Shown here: one piece after another, positions 33,710-43,201 of the stretch
Layout of the letters: every line of letters begins with the position of its first letter
Numbering within the stretch: position 1 is the first letter of the stretch
Source of the DNA: an uncultured Flavobacterium sp.
GTDB lineage: Bacteria > Bacteroidota > Bacteroidia > Flavobacteriales > Flavobacteriaceae
Direction of reading: 5' to 3'
Length of the DNA stretch: 64,000 bases
Assembly: GCA_934636265.1 (NCBI GenBank)
Contig: CAKUAD010000007.1
Location: 1-64,000 of the forward strand
Notes under the pieces: generated by a model
What the model saw: the letters and a program-made list of their open reading frames with translations, nothing else
Database searches by the model: none
Told to the model about the DNA's origin: nothing
Program-made: the position numbers and the translations under genes

Positions 33710-33724
33710 AAGTCCCGCAGCGTT

Positions 33725-34414
33725 ATGAAAGTTGTCTCGACCAGCGAGAACCTCGAGGTGCTTTATGAGGACAACCATCTGATTGCCATAAACAAACGCG
33801 TTGGCGATATTGTTCAGGGCGACAAAACCGGAGACGTACCCCTGAGTGACGTTGTCAAGGAGTACATCGCAAAAAAATACAACAAACCGGGCGCGGTTTT
33901 TTTGGGCGTGGTGCACAGGCTGGACCGTCCCACGACGGGTGTAGTTGTTTTTGCACGCACCTCAAAGGCGCTTGAGCGATTGTCGGCCATGTTCAAGAAC
34001 CGCGAAACGCAAAAGACCTATTGGGCCATTGTAGGCCGTATGCGGGGGGATGCCATGGGCGAATTGCACCATTTTTTAACTCGGAATCCTAAAAACAATA
34101 CCTCGCGGGCGCATTTGCGTGAAGTACTCCAGAGCAAGCCGGCCCACCTTGCCTACCGCGCCATCAAACAGTTTGACCGGTATTCGCTTTTGGAGATTGA
34201 CTTGTACACCGGACGGCACCACCAGATACGGGCGCAATTGTCGGCCATCGGGTTTCCCATCAAGGGCGATTTAAAGTACGGTGCACCCCGCAGCAATCCG
34301 GACGGCGGCATCAGCCTTCACGCCCGTCAATTGAGTTTTATCCATCCAGTAACCAAGGAACCCGTAACGATTACGGCTCCAGTTCCGGCCGATCCGCTTT
34401 GGAAAACGATTTGA
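33725..34414 (+). CDS. RluA family pseudouridine synthase
   Basis: A 229-residue single-domain pseudouridine synthase. Seen: VLYEDNHLIAINKRVGDIVQ, the catalytic motif HRLDRPTTGVVVFARTSKA with the nucleophilic Asp, YWAIVGRM and the binding motif GRHHQIRAQLSAIGFPIKGD. There is no N-terminal S4 domain, so it belongs with short RluA/RluC-type enzymes; the RNA target (tRNA or 23S rRNA) cannot be told. It lies 15 bases after panB, a functionally unrelated but often seen flavobacterial neighbour. Confidence 0.93.
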   Translation: MKVVSTSENLEVLYEDNHLIAINKRVGDIVQGDKTGDVPLSDVVKEYIAKKYNKPGAVFLGVVHRLDRPTTGVVVFARTSKALERLSAMFKNRETQKTYWAIVGRMRGDAMGELHHFLTRNPKNNTSRAHLREVLQSKPAHLAYRAIKQFDRYSLLEIDLYTGRHHQIRAQLSAIGFPIKGDLKYGAPRSNPDGGISLHARQLSFIHPVTKEPVTITAPVPADPLWKTI

Positions 34415-34465
34415 AAAACATCCAAATAGTTAAAAATCCATATTTTAGCCATTTAAACCATCAAA

Positions 34466-35803
34466 ATGAAACACCTATTTACTGCAGCATTTGTCATCAC
34501 GGCCCTCGCGGCATCGGCACAAGAGCATTTTGCCGGCATGGGCAACGCATCACACACCGGAATTTTGCGCGGTTCAGTCAACCCGGCCGAGTTTTCGAAC
34601 CTGAGTTCAAAGTATGAAGTGAACCTCTTTGGAATCAGTACCAAGGCCGCCAATAACAAAATTTCGATTGGCGATATGGGCAATGACAACGTCGACGAAC
34701 TTATTTTTAGCGGCAACGAGCCTGTCAACTTTTCTATCGACACGGAAATTCTGGGGCCGGGCTTTGCCATGCGGTACGGCAATTGGGGTTTTGGTTTTAC
34801 TTCGCGCGGAAATGTAAAGGCGCAGTTGGTTGACGTCGATGTTGATTTGGGCGACGCGATCACAAACTCATCAGGCAACGCAACAAGTGCCGTGACCACA
34901 CTGACCAACAGCGGCAACCAGCGCCTTCACGCCACGGTTTGGGGCGAACTTGGTTTTTCTGCATCCAGGCTTTTATACAATACCAGCAAGCATCAGTTTT
35001 CCGGAGGCGTGACCGTCAAAATCCTGTTTCCCGGATCGTATGCCAACTTTGGCGCGGGCAAATTTACCGGAACTGTTGATCATGACGCCGAAACACTCAC
35101 CAACGCACAAGCTTCCCTAAACATTGCCTATTCCGGGAATCTTGGCGAGGATTTTTCCAGTGCCGATGATTATCTGAATTCGATTTTTGGATCGCCTAAC
35201 GGAATCGGTCTCGATTTAGGGGTCAACTATCGCCTTAAGGCTACCGATTCACTGGGATACCGCATCAACGCCGGAGCGTCGGTAAGAAATATCGGCAGCA
35301 TGACATTCAAATCCGGAAACAACTCTGACACGAACTACGATCTGTCCATTCAGGGGGCTGAAGCGCTTGACCTGACACAGTTTGAGGATGCCTCTGGGCT
35401 TGAGGAGATTGAGGATTTGCTCATCCAGAGCGGATATCTTAACCGCACGCAAAACCTGGCGCGCGATTTTAGGGTGAAACTCCCCACAACGTTTATCGCT
35501 TATGCCGATGTAAGGGTCGTTTCAAAATTCTACGTATCGGTACTTACCCAGCAACGGCTTAACGATCAGGCCGACAACAAGCAGGTTCCGGTAGAGAACA
35601 TCACCTCGCTGACCCCGCGATTTTCACTGTCAAAATTTGAAGTGTTCTCGCCTTGGGCCATCAATGAAATTTCGGGCTTAACGGGTGGATTTGGCATGCG
35701 GATAGGTGTCTTTTACATGGGATCGGGGTCGGCGATTACCGCTCTTGCAGGAAGCGGAAAACAATTTGATTTTTACATGGGCTTCCGGTTCGGACTAAAA
35801 TAA
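34466..35803 (+). CDS. DUF5723-like outer-membrane beta-barrel protein
   Basis: A 445-residue exported protein: signal peptide MKHLFTAAFVITALAASAQ, then alternating amphipathic strands throughout, with a Gly/aromatic pattern (RYGNWGFGFTSRGNVKAQLV, GFGMRIGVFYMGSGSAITAL) and a C-terminal strand FDFYMGFRFGLK ending on Lys after a hydrophobic run, as in outer-membrane barrels. The N-terminal EHFAGMGNASHTGILRGSVN with N-P-A-E-F-S resembles FadL/DUF5723-type Bacteroidota barrels. Role in uptake or gliding unknown. Confidence 0.75.
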   Translation: MKHLFTAAFVITALAASAQEHFAGMGNASHTGILRGSVNPAEFSNLSSKYEVNLFGISTKAANNKISIGDMGNDNVDELIFSGNEPVNFSIDTEILGPGFAMRYGNWGFGFTSRGNVKAQLVDVDVDLGDAITNSSGNATSAVTTLTNSGNQRLHATVWGELGFSASRLLYNTSKHQFSGGVTVKILFPGSYANFGAGKFTGTVDHDAETLTNAQASLNIAYSGNLGEDFSSADDYLNSIFGSPNGIGLDLGVNYRLKATDSLGYRINAGASVRNIGSMTFKSGNNSDTNYDLSIQGAEALDLTQFEDASGLEEIEDLLIQSGYLNRTQNLARDFRVKLPTTFIAYADVRVVSKFYVSVLTQQRLNDQADNKQVPVENITSLTPRFSLSKFEVFSPWAINEISGLTGGFGMRIGVFYMGSGSAITALAGSGKQFDFYMGFRFGLK

Positions 35804-35829
35804 TCCTTAAATTTGGTAGAAAAGCTGCC

Positions 35830-37158
35830 ATGAATTTCAGGACCGACATTTTATATCGCAAGCAGCGACTTGTCCATTTGCTTGATGTGCTGATCCGTCG
35901 GGATAAGGATATTGTGGATGCGCTTTACCGCGATTTTCGCAAACCTGAATTTGAAGCGGTCGCTACTGAAACTGCCCTTGTTCAGGACGAACTCAAGTAC
36001 ATCATCAAACGCATCCGCCGTTGGTCAAAGCCGCGCAGGGTGTGGCCGTCCATCATCAACTTTCCGTCGACTGATTACCTGATTCCCGAGCCTTACGGCG
36101 ATGTGCTGATCATTTCGCCGTGGAATTATCCTTTTCAACTGGCGATGATGCCGCTCATTGCAGCAGTGGCAGCCGGCAACCGCGTAGTGCTCAAGCCATC
36201 GGAACACGCGCCCAATACGGCCGAAGTACTGTCGCTGATCCTTACCGAGGTTTTTGACCCGACACATGTTGAAGTGTACACCGGAGGCGCCCAGGTAGCG
36301 CAAAAGCTTTTGGAACGCCAATGGGATTACATCTTTTTTACAGGAAGTACACAGGTGGGGAAAATCGTGGCGCGTTCGGCAGCGGAAAATCTGACACCGA
36401 TAACACTAGAACTGGGCGGAAAAAACCCGTGTATCATAGACGCGTCGGCCAATCTTGAACTGTCGGCGAGGCGTATTGTGTGGGGAAAATTCATCAACGC
36501 CGGACAAACCTGCATAGCGCCTGACTATCTTTTGGTCGATGAAAAAATAAGCGATCAACTAATCAAACTGCTCATACGCGAAATTAAAAACGCTTACGGT
36601 CAAAATCCCCGTGAATCATCTGACTTTGCGCGTATCATCACCCAAAACCACGCCGAGCGTCTGGCGAATCTTATCGATAAGCAGCATCTGGTTTATGGCG
36701 GCGAGATCGATTTGGAGAACCGTTACATCAGCCCCACTGTTGTGCTGAATCCGCCGTTGGAATCCGGCCTGATGGGCGATGAAATTTTTGGACCGATACT
36801 TCCCATACTCACCTACCGCAATCACGACGATTTGCACAAAGTGATTAGCCGGTATGAACGGCCGCTCGGATTTTATATTTTTACACAAAACCAAGCCATT
36901 GCCGATGCGCTGCTAAGCCAGTATTCCTTTGGCGGAGGCTGTGTGAACGACACCGTAATCCAGTACGCCAACCGCCGACTGCCTTTTGGAGGCGTGGGCC
37001 ACAGTGGGTTGGGGGCCTACCACGGTAAGAGAAGTTTTGACACATTTACACATTACAAACCGGTCGTAAAGCGCGGTACTTGGATTGATCCTTCGCTGCG
37101 TTATGCGCCCTATGGCAATAAAGCCGGCCTGATCCGGAAACTTTTTAAATGGATGTAA
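35830..37158 (+). CDS. Aldehyde dehydrogenase (class 3, fatty-aldehyde type)
   Basis: A 442-residue NAD(P)-dependent aldehyde dehydrogenase. Catalytic residues seen: Asn99 in SPWNYPFQL, Glu194 in LELGGKNPCI, nucleophile Cys228 in FINAGQTCIAPDY; cofactor-site GSTQVGKI. It lacks the extra N-terminal length of class 1/2 enzymes and has a class 3-like C-terminus, so it most likely oxidises medium or long-chain aldehydes. A TAAATTTG -7 box (35808-35815) lies 14 bases before the ATG. The zinc peptidase gene follows after 12 bases. Confidence 0.93.
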   Translation: MNFRTDILYRKQRLVHLLDVLIRRDKDIVDALYRDFRKPEFEAVATETALVQDELKYIIKRIRRWSKPRRVWPSIINFPSTDYLIPEPYGDVLIISPWNYPFQLAMMPLIAAVAAGNRVVLKPSEHAPNTAEVLSLILTEVFDPTHVEVYTGGAQVAQKLLERQWDYIFFTGSTQVGKIVARSAAENLTPITLELGGKNPCIIDASANLELSARRIVWGKFINAGQTCIAPDYLLVDEKISDQLIKLLIREIKNAYGQNPRESSDFARIITQNHAERLANLIDKQHLVYGGEIDLENRYISPTVVLNPPLESGLMGDEIFGPILPILTYRNHDDLHKVISRYERPLGFYIFTQNQAIADALLSQYSFGGGCVNDTVIQYANRRLPFGGVGHSGLGAYHGKRSFDTFTHYKPVVKRGTWIDPSLRYAPYGNKAGLIRKLFKWM

Positions 37159-37170
37159 AACCCGATTATT

Positions 37171-38019
37171 ATGAAATGGAACAAGCGCGAAAGCGGAAAT
37201 TTTGAGGATCGCCGCGGCATGTCGGGCGGCGGAAAAGCTCTTTTGGGCGGAGGCGTCATTGGTGTAATTGTTTTACTGCTCAACATGTTTGGCGGCGAAA
37301 CGGGCCAGACCATCGGGACTATTCTGGAACAGCAAAACCAAGGGCAAACGCAGGGCGGTCAAACCCGCGAACTGTCGGCCGAGGAAAAGCAACTTGGCGA
37401 TTTTGCCGAGGCTTGTTTTGTGTACAACAATGAAACCTGGGCCAGGATTTTCAGTGAAAACGGCATGCTGTACGAGGAACCGGGCATGGTATTGTTTGAC
37501 GATGGCGTCAATACGGCCTGCGGAAGTGCCACATCGGCGGCTGGACCATTTTACTGTCCGGGCGACAACAAAGTGTACATGGACCTCCGGTTTTTTGAAG
37601 AACTCAAATCCCGATTTGGTGCTAAAGGCGGCGACTTTGCCATCGCCTACGTCATTGCGCATGAAATAGGACACCACGTGCAGACCGTCATGGGAACCTC
37701 GGCAAAAGTGAGGAAGATGCAGCAACAGGTTGGTGAGGTTGAAGCCAACAAACTATCAGTGGGCATGGAACTTCAAGCCGACTTTTATGCCGGTGTTTGG
37801 GCGCACTACAACAAAAACCTTCTGGAAGCGGGTGATATCGACGAAGCATTGAGCGCTGCCCATGCCGTTGGTGATGATGCCATCCAGAAACGCGTCCGCG
37901 GCGATGTCCAACCCGATACGTTTACGCACGGAACGTCGGAGCAGCGCAAATATTGGTTTATGCGAGGCTACGAAACCGGGGATATCAGTCAGGGCGATAC
38001 GTTCAAGACGATCCGGTAG
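37171..38019 (+). CDS. Neutral zinc metallopeptidase (YpfJ family)
   Basis: A 282-residue membrane-anchored protease of the YpfJ/zinicin-like family. Order: Gly-rich region (RRGMSGGGKALLGG), one membrane helix at about 27-41, a linker rich in Gln, then the catalytic domain with VIAHEIGHHVQTVMGTS (His164, Glu165, His168). Family-typical pieces: CGSATSAAGPFYCPGDNKVY and ELQADFYAGVWAHY (third metal ligand region), TFTHGTSEQRKYWFMRGYE. Probably works on misfolded or cell-envelope proteins. Follows the aldehyde dehydrogenase by 12 bases. Confidence 0.92.
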   Translation: MKWNKRESGNFEDRRGMSGGGKALLGGGVIGVIVLLLNMFGGETGQTIGTILEQQNQGQTQGGQTRELSAEEKQLGDFAEACFVYNNETWARIFSENGMLYEEPGMVLFDDGVNTACGSATSAAGPFYCPGDNKVYMDLRFFEELKSRFGAKGGDFAIAYVIAHEIGHHVQTVMGTSAKVRKMQQQVGEVEANKLSVGMELQADFYAGVWAHYNKNLLEAGDIDEALSAAHAVGDDAIQKRVRGDVQPDTFTHGTSEQRKYWFMRGYETGDISQGDTFKTIR

Positions 38020-38113
38020 CGGAGCTAAGTTATTGAGAAGGATAACTACTCAATAGGTTCCGAATACCATTTCATTAAATCAAGGGATTTGTAATCAGCG
38101 CTTTATATACATT

Positions 38114-38626
38114 ATGAAACGCAGACTGTTTGGAACCAACAAAGCTGTTGAAGATAAAATAGCCAATCTTAACCGTATCGATGTTTTTGACGATGGGTGG
38201 TCAGAAGTTTATCTGGATCCGGAAACGAACGAAAAATGGCTGAAGTATGTGATTGATCCCGATCGCGGAAAATTTTATCATTTGGTTCTATTTGAACCTA
38301 AACTATCAAAAAATGATTTGATCCAAGTTGCATTGCAGTCAGAGCACAAAGATGAAGTTGCGGCAGCAAGTAAAAGGTTATTCCTCACTGAAAACTTTTT
38401 ATTCTATTCGTACGATTTGCTTGACGGAATCGAAAAAAAAATACATGCCGGTGATTTGGATGAAAATCGAAAAGAATGCATCAAAAATCTTATTATAGCC
38501 GCGCAATTGAACAACCGGGTCAATAACAATACTATACTCAAAAATTCAAAAGAAGTTGTCGATGCAGAATACTCATTACAATCAGAAATTGCCGATAGAG
38601 CCGAAACAATTTTAAACTCATTATGA
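38114..38626 (+). CDS. AT-rich orphan gene, unknown
   Basis: A 170-residue, largely helical soluble protein with no signal peptide. It begins MKRRLFGTNKAVEDKIANLN, has a strand-rich part VYLDPETNEKWLKYVIDPDR and a helical C-terminal half with KECIKNLIIAAQLNNRVNNN. I do not recognise the family. Its coding bases are much richer in A/T than those of the genes on both sides, and about 95 bases upstream and 250 downstream are non-coding, so it may be acquired. It could be an immunity or antitoxin-type protein, but nothing in the sequence proves that. The 38627-38873 gap holds no gene I can support. Confidence 0.5.
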   Translation: MKRRLFGTNKAVEDKIANLNRIDVFDDGWSEVYLDPETNEKWLKYVIDPDRGKFYHLVLFEPKLSKNDLIQVALQSEHKDEVAAASKRLFLTENFLFYSYDLLDGIEKKIHAGDLDENRKECIKNLIIAAQLNNRVNNNTILKNSKEVVDAEYSLQSEIADRAETILNSL

Positions 38627-38873
38627 AAATTTAATCCTGTTTACGAACACTAAGTGGCTAGTTGCTTATTTTATGGTTTAAGCATCAAATTCCCAAGGAA
38701 GGATCCTTTAGATTTTCCTTTTTAGGGCTTGTCACCAAATGACCTTTTATAAGGATATTACCGGAAGAGCACCAATTGTTTTCATTTTATTCAGGTTTTA
38801 GATTGTTACTTTAATTCTTCAAATTCAACCGTTCCTCAAATTGTCTACCGCCCTCTTTTGGCCGGCCCAATCA

Positions 38874-40406
38874 TTATCCCAGCCATCCCTCCCTATCCAG
38901 GCTTCGGTACTGAATCGCCTCGGCAATATGATGGGCCGATACTTGGTCAGCGCATTCCAGATCGGCGATTGTACGCGAGACCTTTAGGATCCTGTCATAA
39001 GCCCTTGCCGAAAGATTCAGTCGCTGCATCGCGGATTTAAGCAATTGCAGCGAGGCATCGTTTAGTGCACACCATTGGCGGATCTGTCGCGTGTTCATCT
39101 GCGCATTGTAATGCACATGGGGATGATCTGCAAACCGCCTGCTCTGGATTTCCCGCGCCGCCATCACCCTTTCTCGGATTACGGCACTGGGTTCGGCCGG
39201 CCGCAATTCAGACAGTTTTTCAAAGGGGACAGGAGTCACTTCGATATGAATGTCAATCCGGTCGAGCAACGGTCCCGAAATCTTACCCATGTAGCGCTGC
39301 ATTTCCTGCGCCGATACATTACCCGGCGATCCCGGATCATTAAAAAAACCACCCGGACTGGGGTTCATGCTCGCCACCAGCATAAACGACGCCGGATAGG
39401 TAACCGTGCACTTGGCACGCGAAATGGTCACTTCCCGATCCTCGAGCGGCTGGCGCATCACCTCGAGCACATCCCTTTTAAACTCGGGCAACTCATCAAG
39501 AAACAACACCCCGTTGTGCGAAAGCGAGATTTCACCCGGTTGCGGGTAGCTGCCGCCACCAACGAGTGCCGAATTTGAAATCGTATGATGCGGACTCCTA
39601 AAAGGCCGGCTGTTCATCAATCCCACTTCCTTTAGCTTTCCCGCCACGCTGTGAATTTTGGTCGTTTCGAGCGCCTCCCGCAAAGTCATCGGCGGTAAGA
39701 TTCCCGGCAGACGTTTGGCCAACATTGTTTTGCCCGCACCCGGCGGCCCAATCAGGATGATGTTGTGTCCGCCCGCGGCAGCAATCTCCATGCAACGCTT
39801 GATACCTTCCTGCCCTTTTACATCGCTAAAATCATTTTCAAATTCAGGTGTATTCCCAAAATCAGTACTGGCGTCAAAAACTGTGGGCTGCAGATCAGAC
39901 GTTCCCTCAAAAATGGCCACGACATCCTTTAGATTTGCCGCGCCATACACCTCAAGACCGGCAACAATGGCCGCTTCCTGAGCGTTCTGTCCTGGCAATA
40001 TCAATCCTTTAAATCCTTCTTCACGCGCTTTGATGGCAATGGGAAGCGCACCGCGGATAGGTTTAAGCGTTCCGTCAAGCGAGAGCTCTCCCATGAGGAC
40101 AAAATCCCCAACCTTTTCTGATGGAATTTGTCCCGATGCCGCCAATATCCCGATAGCAAGCGGAACGTCATAAGCCGATCCCTCCTTTCGCAAATCGGCC
40201 GGAGCCATATTGATGATGATTTTTTTACCCGGCATGTTCAGCCCGTTGTTTTTAAGGGCGGCGGCAATCCGGTAACTGCTTTCCTTGATGGCATTGTCGG
40301 GCAGGCCTACCAAATGATACCCGATGCCGGTTTCAATGTTTACCTCGATGGTTATGGTGATGGCTTCAATCCCAAAGACGGCGCTTCCAAAAACTTTAAT
40401 CAGCAT
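38874..40406 (-). CDS. comM: YifB family Mg-chelatase-like AAA ATPase (ComM)
   Basis: A 510-residue branch-migration helicase. Order: N-terminal Lon-like domain (IEANVNIETGIGYHLVGLPD-like start, with LRKEGSAYDVPLAIGILAAS), then the AAA+ core with Walker A IGPPGAGKTMLAKRLPGIL, Walker B VLFLDELPEF and sensor region, and the C-terminal Mg-chelatase domain (LNLSARAYDRILKVSRTIAD). In naturally transformable bacteria ComM helps integrate taken-up DNA; many non-transformable ones also have it. The open frame extends to 40439, but ATG at 40406 (MLIKVFGSAVFGIEA) is the family start. Confidence 0.93.
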   Translation of the reverse strand: MLIKVFGSAVFGIEAITITIEVNIETGIGYHLVGLPDNAIKESSYRIAAALKNNGLNMPGKKIIINMAPADLRKEGSAYDVPLAIGILAASGQIPSEKVGDFVLMGELSLDGTLKPIRGALPIAIKAREEGFKGLILPGQNAQEAAIVAGLEVYGAANLKDVVAIFEGTSDLQPTVFDASTDFGNTPEFENDFSDVKGQEGIKRCMEIAAAGGHNIILIGPPGAGKTMLAKRLPGILPPMTLREALETTKIHSVAGKLKEVGLMNSRPFRSPHHTISNSALVGGGSYPQPGEISLSHNGVLFLDELPEFKRDVLEVMRQPLEDREVTISRAKCTVTYPASFMLVASMNPSPGGFFNDPGSPGNVSAQEMQRYMGKISGPLLDRIDIHIEVTPVPFEKLSELRPAEPSAVIRERVMAAREIQSRRFADHPHVHYNAQMNTRQIRQWCALNDASLQLLKSAMQRLNLSARAYDRILKVSRTIADLECADQVSAHHIAEAIQYRSLDREGWLG

Positions 40407-40491
40407 GACGTGGCGTATTGGGCTAAGGTACGTCGTCAACGTCTCACCTCGGATACAGATAATCTACCGCAAATGTGAATTTTTTTGTCAA

Positions 40492-40505
40492 ATAGACTTG
40501 TCTAT
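40492..40505. promoter_or_regulatory. Inverted repeat ATAGAC-TT-GTCTAT (candidate operator)
   Basis: A perfect 6-base-arm inverted repeat with a 2-base centre, overlapping the TTG of the -33 box of the next gene. Likely target of the XRE protein at 41012 by analogy to other small autoregulators; inference. Confidence 0.45.
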
Positions 40506-40528
40506 ATGTAAAACATACTTTACTTTTG
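40498..40528 (+). promoter_or_regulatory. Promoter TTG-N20-TACTTTTG
   Basis: TTG 40498-40500, 20 bases, then TACTTTTG at 40521-40528 (exact TAnnTTTG), 17 bases before the ATG at 40546. Confidence 0.6.
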
Positions 40529-40545
40529 GTCAAAACATCTTTACA

Positions 40546-41022
40546 ATGGAAACAAAATTTCTATTTCCACATTCATTTAAAAAAATCGGATGGATGATAT
40601 TGGTACCCGCCCTGATCTGCCTGGCGTGGACCTTCCGCACCGGAACGTTCGAACTGGGCATCGACGCATCTGTATTTGCCGTAATGAGCGATGAATTCCT
40701 GGGCAATGAACAGTTTTTTGCGTTTGTTCAAAATGACCTGACCGATGAAATCCTCATTACACTGGTGGTGACCGGATGTATGCTTACGGGATTTTCCAGG
40801 CTGACGGATGAGGACGAATTCACGGCCAAAATCCGCTATGAGAGCCTGGCCTGGGCGCTTTGGTTTAATTTTGTGCTGTTGATGTTGGCCACCTGGTTGG
40901 TTTACGGCCTGTTTTATTTACAGGTGATGATGCTCAGTATGATATCGGTGCCGCTGTTTTTTGTTGCGCGGTTTCACCTGATGCTTTACAAACTCAAAAA
41001 AATGCAACGGGATGACCAATAA
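40546..41022 (+). CDS. Four-helix membrane protein, partner of XRE regulator
   Basis: A 158-residue membrane protein with about four hydrophobic helices (about 14-32, 62-80, 96-118, 120-138). It begins METKFLFPHSFKKIGWMILV. No family can be named with certainty, but the pairing with a 66-residue XRE regulator (11-base overlap) is like the DUF2975 pair at 911-1672. An exact promoter and an inverted repeat precede it. The upstream open frame (to 40324) runs antisense to comM and is not used. Confidence 0.65.
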   Translation: METKFLFPHSFKKIGWMILVPALICLAWTFRTGTFELGIDASVFAVMSDEFLGNEQFFAFVQNDLTDEILITLVVTGCMLTGFSRLTDEDEFTAKIRYESLAWALWFNFVLLMLATWLVYGLFYLQVMMLSMISVPLFFVARFHLMLYKLKKMQRDDQ

Positions 41023-41212
41023 CCTGCGCATATTCCGGGCCATAAACGGATTGTCGCAGGCGCAACTGGCCGACGCCATCGGGGTTAGCCGACAAACCGT
41101 CAACGCCATCGAGACGGGTAGGTATGTCCCGTCAACCGTACTGGCACTAAAGATTGCGGCGCACTTTAAAAAGCCGCTCGAGGAGATTTTTGCACTCGAA
41201 GCCGGGGACTGA
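41012..41212 (+). CDS. XRE family helix-turn-helix regulator (YgzD-like)
   Basis: A 66-residue single-domain regulator: LRIFRAINGLSQAQLADAIG, VSRQTVNAIETGRYVPSTVL and ALKIAAHFKKPLEEIFALE are the complete five-helix Cro/C1 fold of the tiny YgzD-type proteins. It overlaps the membrane protein gene by 11 bases and is made with it. Its stop codon directly abuts the stop of the convergent dsbD gene (no base between). Confidence 0.9.
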   Translation: MTNNLRIFRAINGLSQAQLADAIGVSRQTVNAIETGRYVPSTVLALKIAAHFKKPLEEIFALEAGD

Positions 41213-43201
41213 TCAAAAAGCCGCTACCCCGTCGCGCAGCCATTTAAGATACTCGGGAATATCGGGTGTATAACCAATTGGGTCAATCAGGTTTTGCTCA
41301 TCGTGGCCCATAAGGACATAGAACGGCTGCGTGTTGGTTTGGTAACGACTGATCATAAAATCAGCCCATTTGTTGCCGATGGATTTAATCTTTTTCCCGG
41401 TAGTGGCCGATACGAACTGCTCGCTTTCAGGTAGCGGACGCTTGTCGTCAACGTATAGTGAAATCAGTACCACATCATTCTGAAGCACCTTGAGCACCTG
41501 TTCGTCACTCCAAACGTTGATTTCCATCTTGCGGCAGTTGACACAGGCAAATCCGGTAAAATCCAAAAGTACCGGCTTGCCCATCTTTTTGGCATGCGCA
41601 AGACCTTTTTCATAATCGGTAAAGGTGACTATTCCGTGCTCGCCAAACTTAGCGCCCTCAGGCAAGGCCTCAGTCCTGTCGGTAACGGCAGGGCCAAAAC
41701 CACCGGGGCTTTCGCTGTAGGTTTGCGGCGGCGGGAACGCACTGATCAGCTTAAGCGGTGCGCCAAACAATCCCGGAATCATGTACACGGTAAACGACAG
41801 CACCAACAACGCCAAAATCAACCGGCCCACCGATATAAACGGCAGCGGACTGTCGTGCGGAAGCGTAATCTTCCCCAGCAGGTACAAGCCCCAGGTCCCA
41901 AAAATCGCGATCCATATCGCCAAAAACGTTTCGCGCTCCAGCAAATGCGCCTGAAGCACCAAATCAGCATTCGACAGGAATTTAAAGGCAAGCGCCAGTT
42001 CAAGGAAACCAAGCGACACTTTAACGGTGTTGAGCCAGCCGCCTGACTTTGGCAACGTGTTGAGCCAGCCCGGGAACATGGCAAAAAGCATAAACGGAAG
42101 CGCCAGTGCAAGCGAGAATCCAAACATGCCAACTACCGGGGCAATTCCGCCTTTTGAGGCGGCAATCACCAACAGATCGCCTACAATGATACCCGTGCAC
42201 GAAAACGACACAATGGCCAGTGCAAGCGCCATAAACAAAATGCCGATAATCCCGCCGCGATCAGCCTGGCGGTCAACCTTGTTGGCCCATGAATTGGGCA
42301 ACATAATCTCGAACGCACCCAAAAACGACATGGCAAAAATGATAAGCAACAGGAAGAAAATCAAGTTAAACCAAACATTGGTCGAGAGTTCGTTGAGTGC
42401 TTCGGCACCAAAAATCGCGGTGATGATCGAGCCCAGCAAAACATAAATCAGGATAATCGAGAACCCGTAGATAAACGCATTCTTGATTCCGGCCGCGCGG
42501 GTCTTGCTCTGCTTGGTAAAATAGCTTACCGTCATGGGAATCATCGGGAACACGCAAGGGGTCATAAGCGCGGCAAATCCGCCCAAAAACGACAGGAAGA
42601 AAATCCCCCAAAGACTTCCTTCGCCCGTGCGGGGTTTAGAAGGCGTTACCGCAGCCTTCTTGGCGGGCGGTGCATTAGGTGCAGCAGCCAAAGTATCGAC
42701 TGTCGGATTTACGGCAGATGCAGTGTCTACCGATACAGTAGCGACGGCAGGCTTTTCAACTTTGGGAATCGCAAATTCAAAGTCCTCACTGCCGTTGATG
42801 CAAGCCTCCTTGCACACCTGATAATCCACCGTAACCTTGATGGTCTTAACCGACGGATCCAGGATTTTCACGCGCTGCGTCAGGCGGAAATCCTTTTCAA
42901 AGTAATATTCGTCAACCTCAAAAATGTCGCTGTATTTCTTTTTATACGGCGTCTCCTTGGTCTTTCCAACCAGTTCGTACTTGCCTTTTTCCCAATCGAG
43001 CGTCAACGGCAGCGGACCGTTCTCGGGCGTATACTGCGAGTATACCACCCAATCGGTTTGGATAACGGCGGTAAAAATCAGGTTAAACTCATTGTCATTA
43101 ATCTTCTCGACTTTTGACGACCAGGTAACCGGTTTGACAATCTGGGCAAAAACAGCATTCAGGGAAAAGAGCGCCAGTAAGGCAAAAAGAAGTTTTTTCA
43201 T
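41213..43201 (-). CDS. dsbD: Thiol:disulfide interchange protein DsbD
   Basis: A 662-residue three-part redox protein. Order: signal peptide (MKKLLFALLALFSLNAVFAQ), periplasmic N-terminal domain with the active-site pair VCKEACINGSED, a Pro/Ala/Thr linker, eight-helix CcdA-like membrane core with MTPCVFPMIPMTVSYF and SFSCTGIIVGDLL, and a C-terminal thioredoxin domain with FACVNCRKMEIN (C-V-N-C). It carries electrons from cytosolic thioredoxin to the periplasm for disulfide repair and c-type cytochrome assembly. Last gene of a six-gene operon; its start overlaps the tilS stop by ATGA. Confidence 0.94.
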   Translation of the reverse strand: MKKLLFALLALFSLNAVFAQIVKPVTWSSKVEKINDNEFNLIFTAVIQTDWVVYSQYTPENGPLPLTLDWEKGKYELVGKTKETPYKKKYSDIFEVDEYYFEKDFRLTQRVKILDPSVKTIKVTVDYQVCKEACINGSEDFEFAIPKVEKPAVATVSVDTASAVNPTVDTLAAAPNAPPAKKAAVTPSKPRTGEGSLWGIFFLSFLGGFAALMTPCVFPMIPMTVSYFTKQSKTRAAGIKNAFIYGFSIILIYVLLGSIITAIFGAEALNELSTNVWFNLIFFLLLIIFAMSFLGAFEIMLPNSWANKVDRQADRGGIIGILFMALALAIVSFSCTGIIVGDLLVIAASKGGIAPVVGMFGFSLALALPFMLFAMFPGWLNTLPKSGGWLNTVKVSLGFLELALAFKFLSNADLVLQAHLLERETFLAIWIAIFGTWGLYLLGKITLPHDSPLPFISVGRLILALLVLSFTVYMIPGLFGAPLKLISAFPPPQTYSESPGGFGPAVTDRTEALPEGAKFGEHGIVTFTDYEKGLAHAKKMGKPVLLDFTGFACVNCRKMEINVWSDEQVLKVLQNDVVLISLYVDDKRPLPESEQFVSATTGKKIKSIGNKWADFMISRYQTNTQPFYVLMGHDEQNLIDPIGYTPDIPEYLKWLRDGVAAF

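Noticed and set aside
39075..39578. Plus-strand open frame (167 codons) in comM
   Set aside because: Antisense shadow with Arg/His/Pro-rich composition.
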